Notes: generated from the sequence alone by a model not told the origin. DNA of 64,000 nucleotides from Tupaia tana (GCA_026018925.1 JAKSZU010000006.1:192025449-192089448); one strand, 5' to 3'. Positions 31,496 through 42,830 are shown, counted from the stretch's first letter. Numbers and translations: made by a program.

Positions 31496-32398
31496 CAGTA
31501 GTCCTCCCTTGTCATGAGGGATAAGTTCCAACATCTCAGTGGATGCCTAAAACCACAGATAACATGAAACTCCCTGTATATGATCTTTTTCCTATACATA
31601 CATACTTATAATAAAGTTTAATTTATAAATTAAGCACAATAAGAGATAATAATAATCAGTAATAAAACAGAACAATTGTTTTAATCATAAAACACTTGCT
31701 TCAGGGAATCCTTAACTGAATTCCTCCTCTAGGCTCATACTTTCTGATATAGCACATTGCTACCAATCAAAATATGTTTTCTGTTCAGGTCTTCCACCCA
31801 CAGTTTAATTCCTTTTCCATCTTAACTATACCCTTACCATGTACTTTGGCTATAACTTTCACTGTTTTAGGTATGACAGCAAAACTACCATAAAGTTACG
31901 TTTCCTTTTTTATAATTTCACAAATAGAAGATTCTCTAAGCCACAGATCTTAGAAACCTCATCATGATTTCTTTTTCCTTCCCTTTTAGGTGAATAACTT
32001 TCACCTTTTACTTAAAAGAAGTACTTCACATTTTCTCTTTGACATATCTGAATTGCCAGCATCACTATTCTTACACTTTGAGAACGTTATTAAATATAAT
32101 AAGGGTTACATGAACCCAAATATTGCAATACTACAACAGTTGATCTGATAACTGACTGGGCTAAGTGACTTAACAGGTGGGTAATGGATTACAGTATGAT
32201 TATTCTGAAGTAAAGGGTGATTCACAGCCCAGGCTGAGTGGAGAAGAACTGTGAGATATTTTACCATGCTACTCAGAAAGTATATAATTTAAAACTTATA
32301 TTTTTCTCCTGGAATTTTCTATTTAATATTTTATATCATGGTTAATATGAGTAGCTGAAACCTAAGTACATAAAACCACGAATAAGGTGGGAATCTTG
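31496..32398 (+). mobile_element. Tigger-like (TcMar) DNA transposon fossil
   Basis: Starts CAGTAGTCCTCCCTTGTCAT after TA (31494-31495) and ends AATAAGGTGGGAATCTTG before TA (32399-32400). The termini are imperfect inverted repeats, about 11 of 17 positions complementary. Internal landmarks: GTGGATGCCTAAAACCACAG, ATACATACTTATAATAAAGT, GAGTAGCTGAAACCTAAGTA. About 900 bp, non-autonomous, with no transposase frame. Family assignment is from remembered phrases and not certain. Confidence 0.6.
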
Positions 32399-32478
32399 TA
32401 ATTACACTGTAGACATTCAGCTTGTTTCCAGACTTGTAGCACTTTGAACAAATAATGAAAAAAGAATAATATAATTTG

Positions 32479-32508
32479 TATACCCCTCCATAGTAGTGGA
32501 GGGGTATA
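32479..32508. repeat. 12-bp perfect inverted repeat, 6-nt loop
   Basis: TATACCCCTCCA (32479-32490), loop TAGTAG, TGGAGGGGTATA (32497-32508). Compact and GC-rich in an AT-rich context, just outside the Tigger-like element. Confidence 0.9.
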
Positions 32509-32544
32509 GCCTCCATTAGTACACATTCTGTAGTAAAATAAAGA

Positions 32545-33270
32545 AGAGGGTTTATTTACTTTTAATATGCTATAGGGCACATGCACTTGCTGGAGAGAGA
32601 CATAGGGAGAGAATTCACCCCCTAGCTGAGGATAACCATGATATATTCCCTACTTCTCCACTCTCTTCTCAGGATTTTGGGCATGTACACACAAGCAACT
32701 GGTATTTTTTCAAGCCACTGGGTCCAGGCCTCAAATCACATAGTCAGCTATGTGGGTTTCAGCCACCTGTGGAGAATGGCCAATCTGAGCCAACATGGTG
32801 ACCTTCAGACACATGCAGAAACTTGGTTCCATGAGCTGTCATTTACACAGTGATGAAATCAATTTGCATGTGAATATGCTAGCTGCCTGTTCTTATCAAA
32901 ACTTCAGAGCAGCATTGGGGTAAAGGAAGCCATATATGTTTATCAGAATTCACCCCAAAAGATCAGAGAAATTACATGGCAACAGTTATCTTCGCTCTTC
33001 AGCCAATTAACATCCAAAACCAACTGGTTTTGCATTCCGTTTCCTCTTCTCCCATTTTCCACTCTATGAAAGAATAAACCTGGGACCAGTTCGATGTCAT
33101 GGCTATCTCTATCAGAGAAGTCGGGCCCACCTAATCCTTTCTTTTCTATACTTGTTTGCCTTCATATGTTCATTTTTATGTTTATTTATGTTTATTTCCA
33201 AATCATAAAAAAGCATTAGGCCAAGTGAATCCTGGCAGCCACCCTAATCACCATAACACGTAGCTGGCCC
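32545..33270 (-). mobile_element. SINE-A2, antisense, split by a solo LTR
   Basis: The 3' and middle parts are GCTATAGGGCACATGCACTT to GTCAGCTATGTGGGTTTCAGCCACC (ending 32767). The head resumes at 33238 with GCCACCCTAATCACCATAAC and ends CGTAGCTGGCCC. In intact copies CAGCCACCTTAACCACCAT is continuous, so the 470 bp between is an insertion. Confidence 0.85.
32768..33237 (+). mobile_element. Solo LTR of an endogenous retrovirus-like element
   Basis: A 470-bp block beginning TGTGGAGAATGGCC and ending GAATCCTGGCA, the canonical TG...CA ends. It is bracketed by a 6-bp direct repeat GCCACC (32762-32767 and 33238-33243) and interrupts a SINE whose two halves join exactly when it is removed. A polyadenylation signal AATAAA at 33073-33078 orients it on the plus strand. 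No internal viral sequence remains. A 6-bp duplication is typical of class II (betaretrovirus-like) elements, but I do not recognise the family. Confidence 0.7.
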
Positions 33271-33274
33271 AGGA

Positions 33275-33280
33275 TATACG

Positions 33281-33358
<78 letters not shown>
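33275..33358. repeat. (TG)n(TA)n microsatellite
   Basis: About 26 nt of TG followed by about 40 nt of TA. Confidence 0.95.
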
Positions 33359-33359
<1 letters not shown>

Positions 33360-33360
<1 letters not shown>

Positions 33361-33700
33361 ATCTTGGCAGATATTGTCAATTTATCTTCCAAATGAACTG
33401 TAGTAATTTACATTCTTGTCAGTACTAGGTTTGATTGTGCCAACCAGACAGGTATAAATTGATATGTTATCATTGCTCCAAATTTAATTTTCCTAATGTT
33501 GTGTATTTGTGTGAATTTTCATTCTTTATAAATCATCAGTTTATTTTTTGACCAGTATAGAGGTATTTTTTTATTATCAATTTTTAAAAAGCTCTTGGGA
33601 TATTTTGTTCTTAATTTTTAGTTTATTGTATGTATTACAAATACTTCTATTTATCACTTACTTATGATGTCTTTACCATAAAAATAAGTTTAATATTTAT
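33360..33700 (-). mobile_element. L1 3' region, antisense
   Basis: GTCAATTTATCTTCCAAATG, TTACATTCTTGTCAGTACTA, CAAATTTAATTTTCCTAATG, TTTATAAATCATCAGTTTAT. Confidence 0.6.
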
Positions 33701-33714
33701 TCAGTTTTATTTAT

Positions 33715-33870
33715 ATCTTTTTAAAATTTTTATTTACACTTAATTTTTGTACATCTTTGTGGTATACAATATGGTTTTATATGCATGCAGTGTGTGGTAA
33801 TCAAATCACAGTTTTACCATATTCATCTTCAACAAAGAACATTAAATTATGTGGTATACCTTTGATTGAT
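33715..33870 (-). mobile_element. L1 3' terminus, antisense
   Basis: Begins at the tail (AAATTTTTATTTACACTTAA), then CTTTGTGGTATACAATATGG, GTGTGTGGTAATCAAATCAC, TTTTACCATATTCATCTTCA, the reverse of an L1MA/MB-like 3' end. Confidence 0.65.
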
Positions 33871-33943
33871 TCTGATTCATAAGTTTAAATAAAATGTTAT
33901 TATATTAGCTGTTACAAGAGTACATAAATTTTTAAAAATATGA

Positions 33944-34226
33944 GGGGCCAGCAGGTGTCATATTGATTGGGGCACTGGATTTCCACATGGCTGATTGCAG
34001 TTGAAATCCTGGACATGGTAGCTTGAAAATCATGCCAGGTTCCTGTGCATGTGTGCCTAGAATCCTAGCAGGAGAATGGAGGTGAGGAGATCGTGGTATG
34101 GCCATCCCCCTTGAGGGATGATTTCTCAGTTCCCTTTCTCTGCCTCTTTCTCTCTTGATTTAGCAACTCATACACCTTATAGCAAAAACCAAACCAAACA
34201 AAACAAAATAAAACAAAACAAAAATG
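33944..34226 (+). mobile_element. SINE-A2 with (AACAA)n tail
   Basis: GGGGCCAGCAGGTGTCATAT, CACATGGCTGATTGCAGTTG, CATCCCCCTTGAGGGATGAT, CACCTTATAGCAAAAACC, then an ACAAAACAAAATAAAACAAA tail. Confidence 0.88.
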
Positions 34227-34800
34227 AAAGTATAGAGAAATATCATAAAATAATTATTACAAATAAAGACACCACCTTGTGGGGTCTAGTTTCCCTTTCA
34301 CTCCAGCTATGCCATAAAGCTATACTCCTTTAACACAAAGTTTTGTGTATGCTCATGTTTATCTTTTTAGAAACCCTAAAAGGAAAATGCTTATATTACA
34401 GGGAAAAGGCAATTTTAAGGATTTTGATGCTTAATGAAAAAGATGACCTTAAGAAGGAAAAATAACATCACTCCATTAATCTTGATAAGCAAAAAAGTAA
34501 ACTAAAATTTGGTGTTCAAACACCCAAATCATTTATATTTCATAAAAAAAAGTTAAAATGGTAAAATAATGCTGATAACATATTGCCATTGCCACTGTTG
34601 TCAATAATTTTAATATGGTGGAGGCTGGGAAGAGGCAAGAAAAATTAAACCATGCTAAATATCGTATTATCAGAAATCTTACTATTGACTTCCTTGTATG
34701 AAGAAAGAAATAAAGTTTGAATATCTTTGAAAATTTTCATAGAAAACACCAGGAGTTTAGAAATACAACGTTAAAATCTCATGTTACTTGGGAAGAATAT
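34227..34800. other. Unassigned AT-rich sequence
   Basis: No repeat recognised apart from short A runs. Confidence 0.35.
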
Positions 34801-34832
34801 AATTTTTATTTATTTATTTATTTATTTATTTA

Positions 34833-35084
34833 TTTGGAGAAGTTTTTGCTATAGGGTATGTGCACTCGCCAGAAAGACAGAGAGAGACAGAGAGACAGAA
34901 TGGAAGAAGTCACCCCCAAGGGGGGATGGTCACGCCGCAATCCCTTCTCCCCCATTCTCCTCTTGGAATCTTGGGCACGCATGCACACGTGCCTGGTGTG
35001 AGTTTAAGCCACCAGGTCTGGAACTCAAACCACAGTTGACTACATGGGAGTCCAGTGACATAGCCATTACACCAACTGCTGGTA
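34833..35084 (-). mobile_element. SINE-A1 inserted in the tail of another SINE
   Basis: GGAGAAGTTTTTGCTATAGG to ACCAACTGCTGGTACC. It is flanked on both sides by TATTTATTTATTTATTTA, the tail repeat of the SINE that follows, so the A-rich tail of one SINE served as landing site for the next. Confidence 0.92.
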
Positions 35085-35104
35085 CCTATTTATTTATTTA
35101 TTTA

Positions 35105-35345
35105 TTTTTAATTTGCCAGAGAGTGCTTACACTTACTGGGAGGAGACAGAGGTAGGGAAAGCAACCTCCATGGATGCTAGTCATGTTGCAATATCTTCTC
35201 CTCTATTTCTCACTCCTTTCAGGATTTTAAGCACATGTGGACACGTACGCAACAAGTTTTCTAAGCCACCAGTTCCAGGACTCAAACCATGTAGTTAGTC
35301 AGCTATGTGGAATCCAGCCCCTTTAACCACCACATCATTGTCTGA
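35105..35345 (-). mobile_element. SINE-A2, antisense
   Basis: TTTAATTTGCCAGAGAGTGC, GGATGCTAGTCATGTTGCAA, CCACCAGTTCCAGGACTCAA, CCTTTAACCACCACATCATT. Confidence 0.82.
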
Positions 35346-35779
35346 CAGAGATTATAATTTTTAAAATGTTGGTAACTTTAGCAAAAGTTCTGAAAGAAAA
35401 ACAAATCAGTACTAAATAGGAAATGTAAATAAGATTATCAAAGTAAGGACACAATGATTTCAGTAAATATTATATATAAACTCCCTTATATAAAACATTT
35501 TTCATAATGTATCTAAAAAATAAACAACTATATTTTATTTTTCCCTGTCCCATGCTTTCCAATTTCTATATGCAATCTTTTAAAAAAGTATTTTTAAATT
35601 GATTCAATTGGTTTTTAATTGGAAAGAAAGTAGAGATAGAGAGAGAAAGAGGGAAAATGGAGCTGAAAAGAGTAGAAAAGAAGATTTAATTTTTCAGGAA
35701 ACAAAAACAAAAGAGGAATAGGATCACAGACTCTCAGTCACACAGCTACCCAGCATGAAAGGCAATGGGCATGGGGCCC

Positions 35780-35962
35780 AGCCATCCTGATGTGTCAGGG
35801 AGCACCCCACTGTGCAATACTAGAGTTATATGGGAAAACCTGGGATTCGTACTGCAGGTTGCCACAGGGTGCACCTGCTTATGATCCTGGCTGGCTAGAA
35901 GGCTGTTGGAGGGCTGGGAGGTGGAGAAGGTGCTGTGTATCTCAAGAAATAAACTTTTTTTT
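35780..35962 (+). mobile_element. SINE-B copy
   Basis: CCATCCTGATGTGTCAGGGA, GGGAAAACCTGGGATTCGTA, ATGATCCTGGCTGGCTAGAA, CAAGAAATAAAC. The 108-codon antisense frame at 35746-36072 is this SINE read backwards. Confidence 0.65.
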
Positions 35963-35999
35963 AAAGGTAATAGGCATAAAGTAGATAGGGGACAAGCAA

Positions 36000-36620
36000 T
36001 TTCCCAATTTATAATCTTGATGACCCCAGGACTACTCGATTTTCTTGCTAATAAGTTCACATAGGGCATCATATCTCTCAGGGTCTCTTTCCATCACTCT
36101 TTTGGGTTGATAGAATTTTCTTCAAAGTTTGAGTTTAACAAAAATAAAACAAAGTTGATAAATTATGTTTTATAGGCCCATAGCTCTTTGATACTTACAC
36201 TCATGTGTTTATCTTCTTGGGGTGGAAAGAGATGATAGCTATAACAAATTGTGACTGTTAGCTATTTTTCTCAAGAAAGCTATGCCAAAATATGTGCACA
36301 CTTTACTCAAAAAGATAAATTTCATATAATTACAGTAAATGGAGCATATAGTGCTTATGAAGTTCCAGGGAGAACTGTTGGTTCAATAATCTTACCAGCT
36401 TGCTTCTATTGCTCAAGCTGAAGGACAGGGAAGCAACAGTAAACCTCTTTTAACTGGGTAATAGAGTTGTAATTGGATGCTACCTGGGACAGGTTGCAAA
36501 GAATATAGAATGTTCATTTCTTTTGAGGAAGTAATCATTTAAAAGAGTAATGCTCACTAGTGCTTCATAAAATGTGGAAGATGCAGTTCGCAAATTGTTT
36601 TGAACTAGTCCATGGTGTAA
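36000..36620. other. Unassigned sequence
   Basis: No repeat or coding signal recognised. Confidence 0.35.
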
Positions 36621-36634
36621 AAAAGTTGAAGTTA

Positions 36635-36825
36635 CTGAACTCCCACATGGCCAACTGTAGTTTGAGTCTTGGACTTGTTGGCTTGAAACTCACACTGAGC
36701 ACATGTGTGTGCGCCCAAAATCCTGAGAGGGGAAGGATTGCAGCAGGCATGGCTATCCCTGCTTGGGGTAGGGGGGGATGATTTCTCACTTTCACTTTCT
36801 CTGTTCCTCTCTCTCTGTCTCTCTC

Positions 36826-36867
<42 letters not shown>

Positions 36868-36900
36868 GTGAGCAAACGTGTTCTGTGGCAAAACATAAAA
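36635..36900 (+). mobile_element. SINE-A2, head partly lost
   Basis: CTCCCACATGGCCAACTGTA, GTTGGCTTGAAACTCACACT, GGATGATTTCTCACTTTCAC, a (CT)n run at 36808-36864, and GTTCTGTGGCAAAACATAAA. The A box region is not recognisable. Confidence 0.8.
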
Positions 36901-37056
36901 GAGAAAATAAAAGAGCTATAACTAATACAGCAGTATATAAAAATCATGCAACAGTGTTTTGAGAGGAAAATAGGGATAGCAAAAATATTTTGTCTTATTT
37001 CCAGGTATATTTTATCCTAAAAGTTCTGCCTCAGAAATTAAGTCTGACCTAGAGAA

Positions 37057-37157
37057 GAAATCTCCTCCTGATTTTACCATGTACCTAAAGGAGATCTCCT
37101 CCTGACTTTGCCATCTACCTAAAGGAATCTCCTCTTGACTTTGCCATGTACCTAAAG
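37057..37157. repeat. 34-bp minisatellite, three units
   Basis: Units at 37057-37090, 37091-37124 and 37125-37157 (34, 34, 33 bp) share ATCTCCTCxTGAxTTTxCCA and TACCTAAAG. About 85-90 % identical. Not part of any recognised element. Confidence 0.92.
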
Positions 37158-37193
37158 TATAGGGAATAAGAGGTTCACACATCCAGGACCTTA

Positions 37194-37900
37194 TCAAACT
37201 TTATCAAACTGGTTAGGACTTCCACTACTATGTTGAAAAGGAGTGGAGAAAGTGGGCAGCCTTGTCTTGTTCCAGTTTTTAATGAAAAAAGATGAAAGCT
37301 TTTTCCCATTCTGTATGATGTGAGCTATGGGTTTGTCATAGATGGCTTTTATTGTGTTGAGGAATGTTCTTTCTATGCCAATTGTGTTGAGAGTCTTAAT
37401 CATGAAGGGATGTTTTATTGTATCAAATGCTTTTTCTTCATTGATTGACAGGATTATATGGGTTTATCTTTCTGTTGATGTGATGTATTACATTTATTGT
37501 TTTGCATATGTTGAATCATCCTTGCATCCCTAGAATAAAGCCTAACTGGTCATGATATATATAATATTTTTAGTGTGTTGTTGGATATTATTCCCTAGTA
37601 TCTTGTTGAGAATTTTTGCATCTGTATTCATCAGAGATGCTGATCTCTATATTTGTTTTGTTGTTGCTATGTCTTTGTTTTGGGAATAAGGATTCACAGA
37701 ATTAATTTGGAAGTATTCATTCCTTTTCCTTCCTTTTAGATCTTTAGAAATAGTCTGAGGAGAATCAGGGTTAGTTCTTTAAAAGTTTTGTAGAATGTGG
37801 AAGTGAAGCCATCAGGATCTGGGCTTTTCTTTGTTGTGAGACTATTACTTATTCAGTTTCATTGTTTGTTAATAAGGGAGAGGATCAGGGGAAAAATCAA
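37194..37900 (-). mobile_element. L1 ORF2 fragment (reverse transcriptase region), antisense
   Basis: The minus-strand frame ending near 37200 reads [20 protein letters not shown], the conserved ORF2 segment upstream of the catalytic region. It then loses frame at the point where a GCPLSP-like motif is expected. Nucleotide phrases GTTGAATCATCCTTGCATCC and CTTTTCTTTGTTGTGAGACT confirm the order. A dead fragment. Confidence 0.9.
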
Positions 37901-37959
37901 AAATATTTAATAGACACAAAAATGTGGAGTTGTCTGTTAATGATAATATATATGGAAAT

Positions 37960-38065
37960 GTCTTTTACTTGACTAATATGCACCATATTCATGCTGGTTA
38001 AAAACATGTTGTATATTGTAAATATGTACAGTGATTAAATGTACATAAAATAATAAAATTTTGAA
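37960..38065 (+). mobile_element. L1 3' end fragment
   Basis: GACTAATATGCACCATATTC and GTAAATATGTACAGTGATTA ending in ACATAAAATAATAAAATTTT, the same terminus as at 17845-17935. Confidence 0.6.
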
Positions 38066-38189
38066 AATCTTTATAGAACTGAGTTGGTTGACTCATATTT
38101 CTAAGGTTTGTTGCAGCTACGGGATAGTATATACAAAAAAAAAGTGAAGACAGAGAAAAAATGAAGTGAAAAAAATCTAAGCACTTCCT

Positions 38190-39530
38190 CTATCTTTTTT
38201 TTTTTTTTTTTTTGACCTGCCCATTCTCCACTTGTCCTGAGAAACAAGACAGAGAACATGAACTATACAAAGAGTTCCAATTCTGTACAATTCTGGACTT
38301 TAGTAGGACTTGGCACTTTGGTATCCTCCATTCTTTGGCCTCACATCTCCTTTGATATGAGACAGTACTGGAGAGGGGGAATCAGAATTTGGAATTTGTA
38401 ATCTCCTCTTTCAGTTTTATTAGAGAATTATTGAGGTTGCTTTCAGCATTTAAGGGATCATCTAGGTGGCATGCAGAAGCAAATCAAATAGTCTGACACA
38501 AGGAGATAACTTCTCTGCACTAGGATGGAAAACAGAAACTGCACGGAGAAGGTTATTGGTTATATACCATTGAAGATTCTCAGTCGAGTTGGTGATCAAG
38601 AAGATGACTACTTAAAACATCAACTAATAGAGACACTGCTCTGCATTTCAAGAAATCTTGATCAGGAAAGAAAAAAAACATAAATTTCAATATTTTAGAT
38701 GTGGATTGAATATGAAAGGATAAGAGTAAGAGCTTAAAAAAGGGAGAGGGGGAGAAAAGTCCTGAATATCCAGAATCTTTCCTTCTCTATAGAAATAGCT
38801 AATAAAAAAAAAAAAAAGGTGAAACAGAATAAGAATTAAAATTCTATGCTTACACACATATTATCACTTTCAACCAGGAGTAACTCTGTTTAATATGTGT
38901 GAGCTAATCTTTCTGTTTTTATAGATAAGGATGTGTAATTTCTGAAACAGGGTAGGGACCTTGAAATTATGAGCTGAAGAAATGTACAAACTAATTAAGT
39001 TAAAATTAGTGCTCTGAGACTCAGAGTTCCAAAAATTATTGTCTATGCAAAAAAGTCACCTTCTAAACATACAATTAAAAATAATTAATTCCAATTTGAA
39101 ACTTTTATTGATAAAAGAGTGGAAAAATATTTTTAAAACTTTATTTTGAAGGTTGAATGTGATTTGTCAGGAATAGTTACGTGTTTGTATACAAGAAAAG
39201 TGTTTAATCTTTATTGATTCCAACCTAGTAAAACAAAAATGCTATTAAAAATAATGCTAAAGCATATATATTTTTTCAAAAGTCACATTTACCTTTTGAT
39301 GTCTCTGCTGGAAATTGGTAGTACATTAAAAATTAGATAAATTATAATCCCTATCCCATGTTCCCATTCAACAAATTAGAAAAAGATATAGCCTCACCAA
39401 CTGAGAATAAAATTAATCAATTCAATTTTTTCCCCAAGGCTTTTCTTTCATGCCTAGGTCCCAATTTTAGAATTTTTCTAGTTAAGGTATATTGGTTAGA
39501 GTAGAAAATGAGATGAGTTTGACGCTGGTC
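38190..39530. other. Unassigned sequence with poly(T) at 38196-38213
   Basis: The T run could be an antisense A tail, with the following 400 bp as the body of an unknown retrocopy, but no AATAAA is visible next to it and no frame is open. A TCTG microsatellite lies at about 39531-39548. Confidence 0.35.
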
Positions 39531-39549
39531 TTCTGTCTGTCTGTCTGTA

Positions 39550-40125
39550 CTGGTTGCTATTTTCCTTCTCGCAGTATGATACGGAATTCTCAATATACCT
39601 CATCTCTTGTCTGAGATCCATTAGTTCTCATCTAATCTGCTTAAACTGTTCAATCCCATTATGTCCTACTGCCATGTATTCAGCACTTCTAGTTATAACA
39701 ATGATTATAGATTGCTTCATTACCTGCAAAAAATGTTCTATAAGATTGTAGTAGCAGAGAGTCTGATTTTATGTATTGACCCAAGGGAAACCTGAAATAA
39801 AAATTTTCAAATTCCTTGTACAAATAATTCCTAAGTTTAAATTAATGGCAATAAAATTCTTCAGATAATATTTAATTTGTCATTTGGAAAAATTATTATA
39901 ACATCTATTTGCATACTTAATAGAGGCTGTAAGAGATATTTGAACTTATAAATCTAGAGTGATGAGGGGTATAATGACTTCTTCAGATAACACCAATAAT
40001 TAAATCAGTCATGGCATAATCACTAAACTTATCGATGGACCAATAGGGAAACTGACAATCAAGAATAAAAACACAGGCTCTATCTCCGTATCCCTTCTCC
40101 AAATGATGGGATGGGGAAGTGGTGG
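39550..40125. other. Unassigned sequence
   Basis: CATCTAATCTGCTTAAACTG and neighbouring text may be an old repeat; nothing can be named. Confidence 0.3.
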
Positions 40126-40129
40126 TGTT

Positions 40130-40255
40130 ATCAGTTGAAGATATTTTGATCAACGGGACTGGGAAGAAATGTTCACATATTGAAATGTTCACATTTTAAG
40201 CTAAACAATACGATTGAAGGTATATACAAAAAGAAATAAATTTAATAAAAAAAGA
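40130..40255 (+). mobile_element. L1 3' end fragment
   Basis: GTTGAAGATATTTTGATCAA, GAAATGTTCACATATTGAAA, AAGCTAAACAATACGATTGA closely follow the 3' UTR of the L1 at 5870-5960, so this is the same subfamily. Confidence 0.82.
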
Positions 40256-40436
40256 ATAAAAACACAGGTACATTTAATATTCTAACCTGAGATGAAGTAT
40301 CAAAATTAGTGAGTAAAGAAGAAATAATTTTATATTATGTTAGAATACTTGATTGGCTATTTGAAAAAAATATATATCATTTTACCCAAACCCACCTAAA
40401 TAAATTTTAAAATAAAGTATTTAAATATAATATATA

Positions 40437-40680
40437 GGGAACAGCAGTTGGCATAATGGCTATGTTGCTGGGCTCCCACATAGTTGACCATGGTTTGAGT
40501 CCTGGACCCGGTGACTTAAACTCACACCGGGGGCGTGTGTGTGCATGCATAAGATCCCGAGAGTAAAATGGAGGAGAAGGGATTGCGGCGTGGCCATCTC
40601 CCCTGCAGGATTTCTCGCTTTCGGTCTCTCTATCTCTCTCTTTCTGGCGAGTGCACGTGCCCTATAGCAAAAACCTCTCC
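40437..40680 (+). mobile_element. SINE-A1
   Basis: GGGAACAGCAGTTGGCATAA to GTGCCCTATAGCAAAAACCT, then an (AAAC)n(AAAT)n tail. Slightly shortened in the ATCTCCCCTGCAGGATTTCT region. Confidence 0.9.
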
Positions 40681-40764
40681 AATATAAATAAGTAAACAAA
40701 CAAACAAATAAATAAATATATATATATAAAATATAAATTTAATATCCAAATTAGGATTTTTTTT

Positions 40765-41190
40765 TCCTCTTTAGGTTGCTGTAGAGTGCAGATGCTTGTT
40801 GGAGACCGAGAGAGAGAAAGTAAGAAAACCATCCACAGAAGATGGTCACACAGCAATCACTTCTCCTATCAGAATTTTGGACATGCACATACACAAATGC
40901 AGTGTAATTTTCTTTCTTTCTTTTTTAAATGTATTTATTTTTATACATTTAATCTCTGTGTATCATTACAACATGCCACATGAATTTTCCCATCATGAAT
41001 ATACCACATTTTGGTCCAATCAAAGGTATTACCATAAACATTATAATCAACTGATTTCTTTCTTTTTTGAGTGCCTTACATGTTTTGCTTCTTTATGTGA
41101 TTTTAAAACTGCTGGGTCTGGGAATTACACCATTCATTCGGCTATGGGGGGTTCAGCCACCTTAATCTCCACACAACCTGCTGGTCCCCT
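40765..41190 (-). mobile_element. SINE-A2, antisense, split by an L1 3' end
   Basis: GCTGTAGAGTGCAGATGCTT to CATACACAAATGCAGTG (to about 40903), resuming near 41105 with TTTTAAAACTGCTGGGTCTG and ending ACCTGCTGGTCCCC. Confidence 0.82.
40915..41075 (-). mobile_element. L1 3' terminus inserted in a SINE, antisense
   Basis: ATTTTTATACATTTAATCTC, GTATCATTACAACATGCCAC and ATGAATTTTCCCATCATGAA are the reverse of an L1 3' end related to 37960-38065. CTTTCTTTCTTTTTT on the left and TTTCTTTCTTTTTT on the right may be the TSD plus tail. Confidence 0.65.
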
Positions 41191-41199
41191 GAATGAGGA

Positions 41200-41800
41200 T
41201 ATTCTAATCCTAAAAATACAGCAAGCTTTCCTGTACAGTATTAATTAGCTTAATTAATATAGAAGGTTATGAGATTATTAAATTTCTTGGAAAGGAAAGA
41301 TGGGATTGGAATATTTTTCAAGTAACCACAGATGTTATTAAAAGAGATGCAGAGATACACCAATTGGACTCAAAAGACAAGGATCAGGAATGAGTGAAAA
41401 TTTAGTGAGGTAACTTGCTTTCTTATTGAGTTCCCAAAAAGTCTATCAGTTTGTGATTACTGAGGCCTGGGTAAGATTAGTTTGGGATTACAGAATTAAC
41501 ATGTAGACAATTTCAGGTCTCAGTCAAGAATGGCTAAAGGGGCTTAAGCCTCTTACTAAATTGATCTAACTGGTCATGACAAAGCCATTGAAGTTATGAA
41601 AGCAAGGTTATTCTAATTTGGCAGCATTTTTCTTTTCCTTTCTGTGAGATGCAATATATTGGCAAGCCATGTTAAAGATATTTCAGAACACCTGGAGACC
41701 TGGGAACAAGTTAAAACATTTTTCCTAATGTCCATTTATTCTCTATTCTAAGCAATTCTGCACACAGATATTGCCACATTAGGTTTTGTTTTTGTTTTAT
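41200..41800. other. Unassigned sequence
   Basis: Repeat-poor; nothing recognised. Confidence 0.35.
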
Positions 41801-41814
41801 AGTTTTCTTTTCCT

Positions 41815-42061
41815 TTTTGTTTTAGAGAGAGATTTTTGCTGTAGGGCACATGTGCTCACCAGAGAGGCAGAGAGATAGAAAGTAAGAAATCACCCCTCCA
41901 CACCCAGGAAGATGGCCATGCCATAATCACTTCTCCTCCATTATCCTCTCAGGATTTGGGGCACACATGCCCAGCCTGAGTTTCAAAACAACAGGTCCAG
42001 AAATTGAACCGTAGTAGGCCTGTGGGAGTCCAGTGATGTAATCACTACATCTGCTGGCCCC
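41815..42061 (-). mobile_element. SINE-A, antisense
   Basis: GAGAGATTTTTGCTGTAGGG, CCATGCCATAATCACTTCTC, GGGGCACACATGCCCAGCCT, ACTACATCTGCTGGCCCC. TATAGTT lies on both sides (41799 and 42062). Confidence 0.9.
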
Positions 42062-42599
42062 TATAGTTATATTTTTAAAAGCATATTGTCTTTATTTTTT
42101 TTTCTTGTATGGATTATACCTATATTTTGGAAGAGAAATAGTTTAGTCTGTCTCAACAGCCCAAATCTTTATGAATAAATGCAAACCAAGGTTCTGAAAG
42201 CCTAGGTCACCTGTCCTGATGTTAGGCTAACTTCTTCAATGCTCTAAGAGAATGTTTGATAAAAAAATATATTTGGATAAGACTTGAAATATGGATTCTT
42301 AGATCTATTGCATTTTGAAGAGAGAAAAGGTATCCAAAAACAAAACAAACAAACCTCAAACAAACAAAAACAGGTTATGAGACAGAGCCTTGAAGAAGAA
42401 TAAGATTTAGGAAGTGTTTATCCCAATATGGTTCATGAATCATCTGCATGAAAATCTCCTTGGTGTTTATGAAAACACTACATCAGAGATAAAGGCAACC
42501 CTACTAAATCAGAAACTGTTGGGTCCAGGGCACTGATATAAAAGACAGTGGAGGGAGTATAGTTGGAAATAATATGAGATTAATAAAAATATTGACAAT

Positions 42600-42830
42600 C
42601 GAGAATAAAAACACATGTACATTTAATAATTCGTGTATCTCAAAGTAACTCAGAGGGAGAATTTTGAGTGTTCTCAACACAAATAATGAAAAATATTGAA
42701 ATGACGGAAATGCTAATCACCCCAATTTAATCATTTTACATTATATTCTTACACTAAATAATCACATTGTACACTCGCAAATATGTACAGTTATATATTA
42801 TTATTATTACATATTGTATGAAAGGAAAAA
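42600..42830 (+). mobile_element. L1 3' end (L1M-like)
   Basis: GTTCTCAACACAAATAATGA, GACGGAAATGCTAATCACCC, CAATTTAATCATTTTACATT, GCAAATATGTACAGTTATAT. Confidence 0.72.

Noticed and set aside
35746-36072. 108-codon antisense frame
   Set aside because: Mostly the reverse complement of a SINE-B copy; no conserved motif.
38524-38600. Possible small coding exon beginning ATGGAAAACAGAAACTGC
   Set aside because: The frame closes after about 24 codons at TGA (38593); apparent continuation needs a frameshift.
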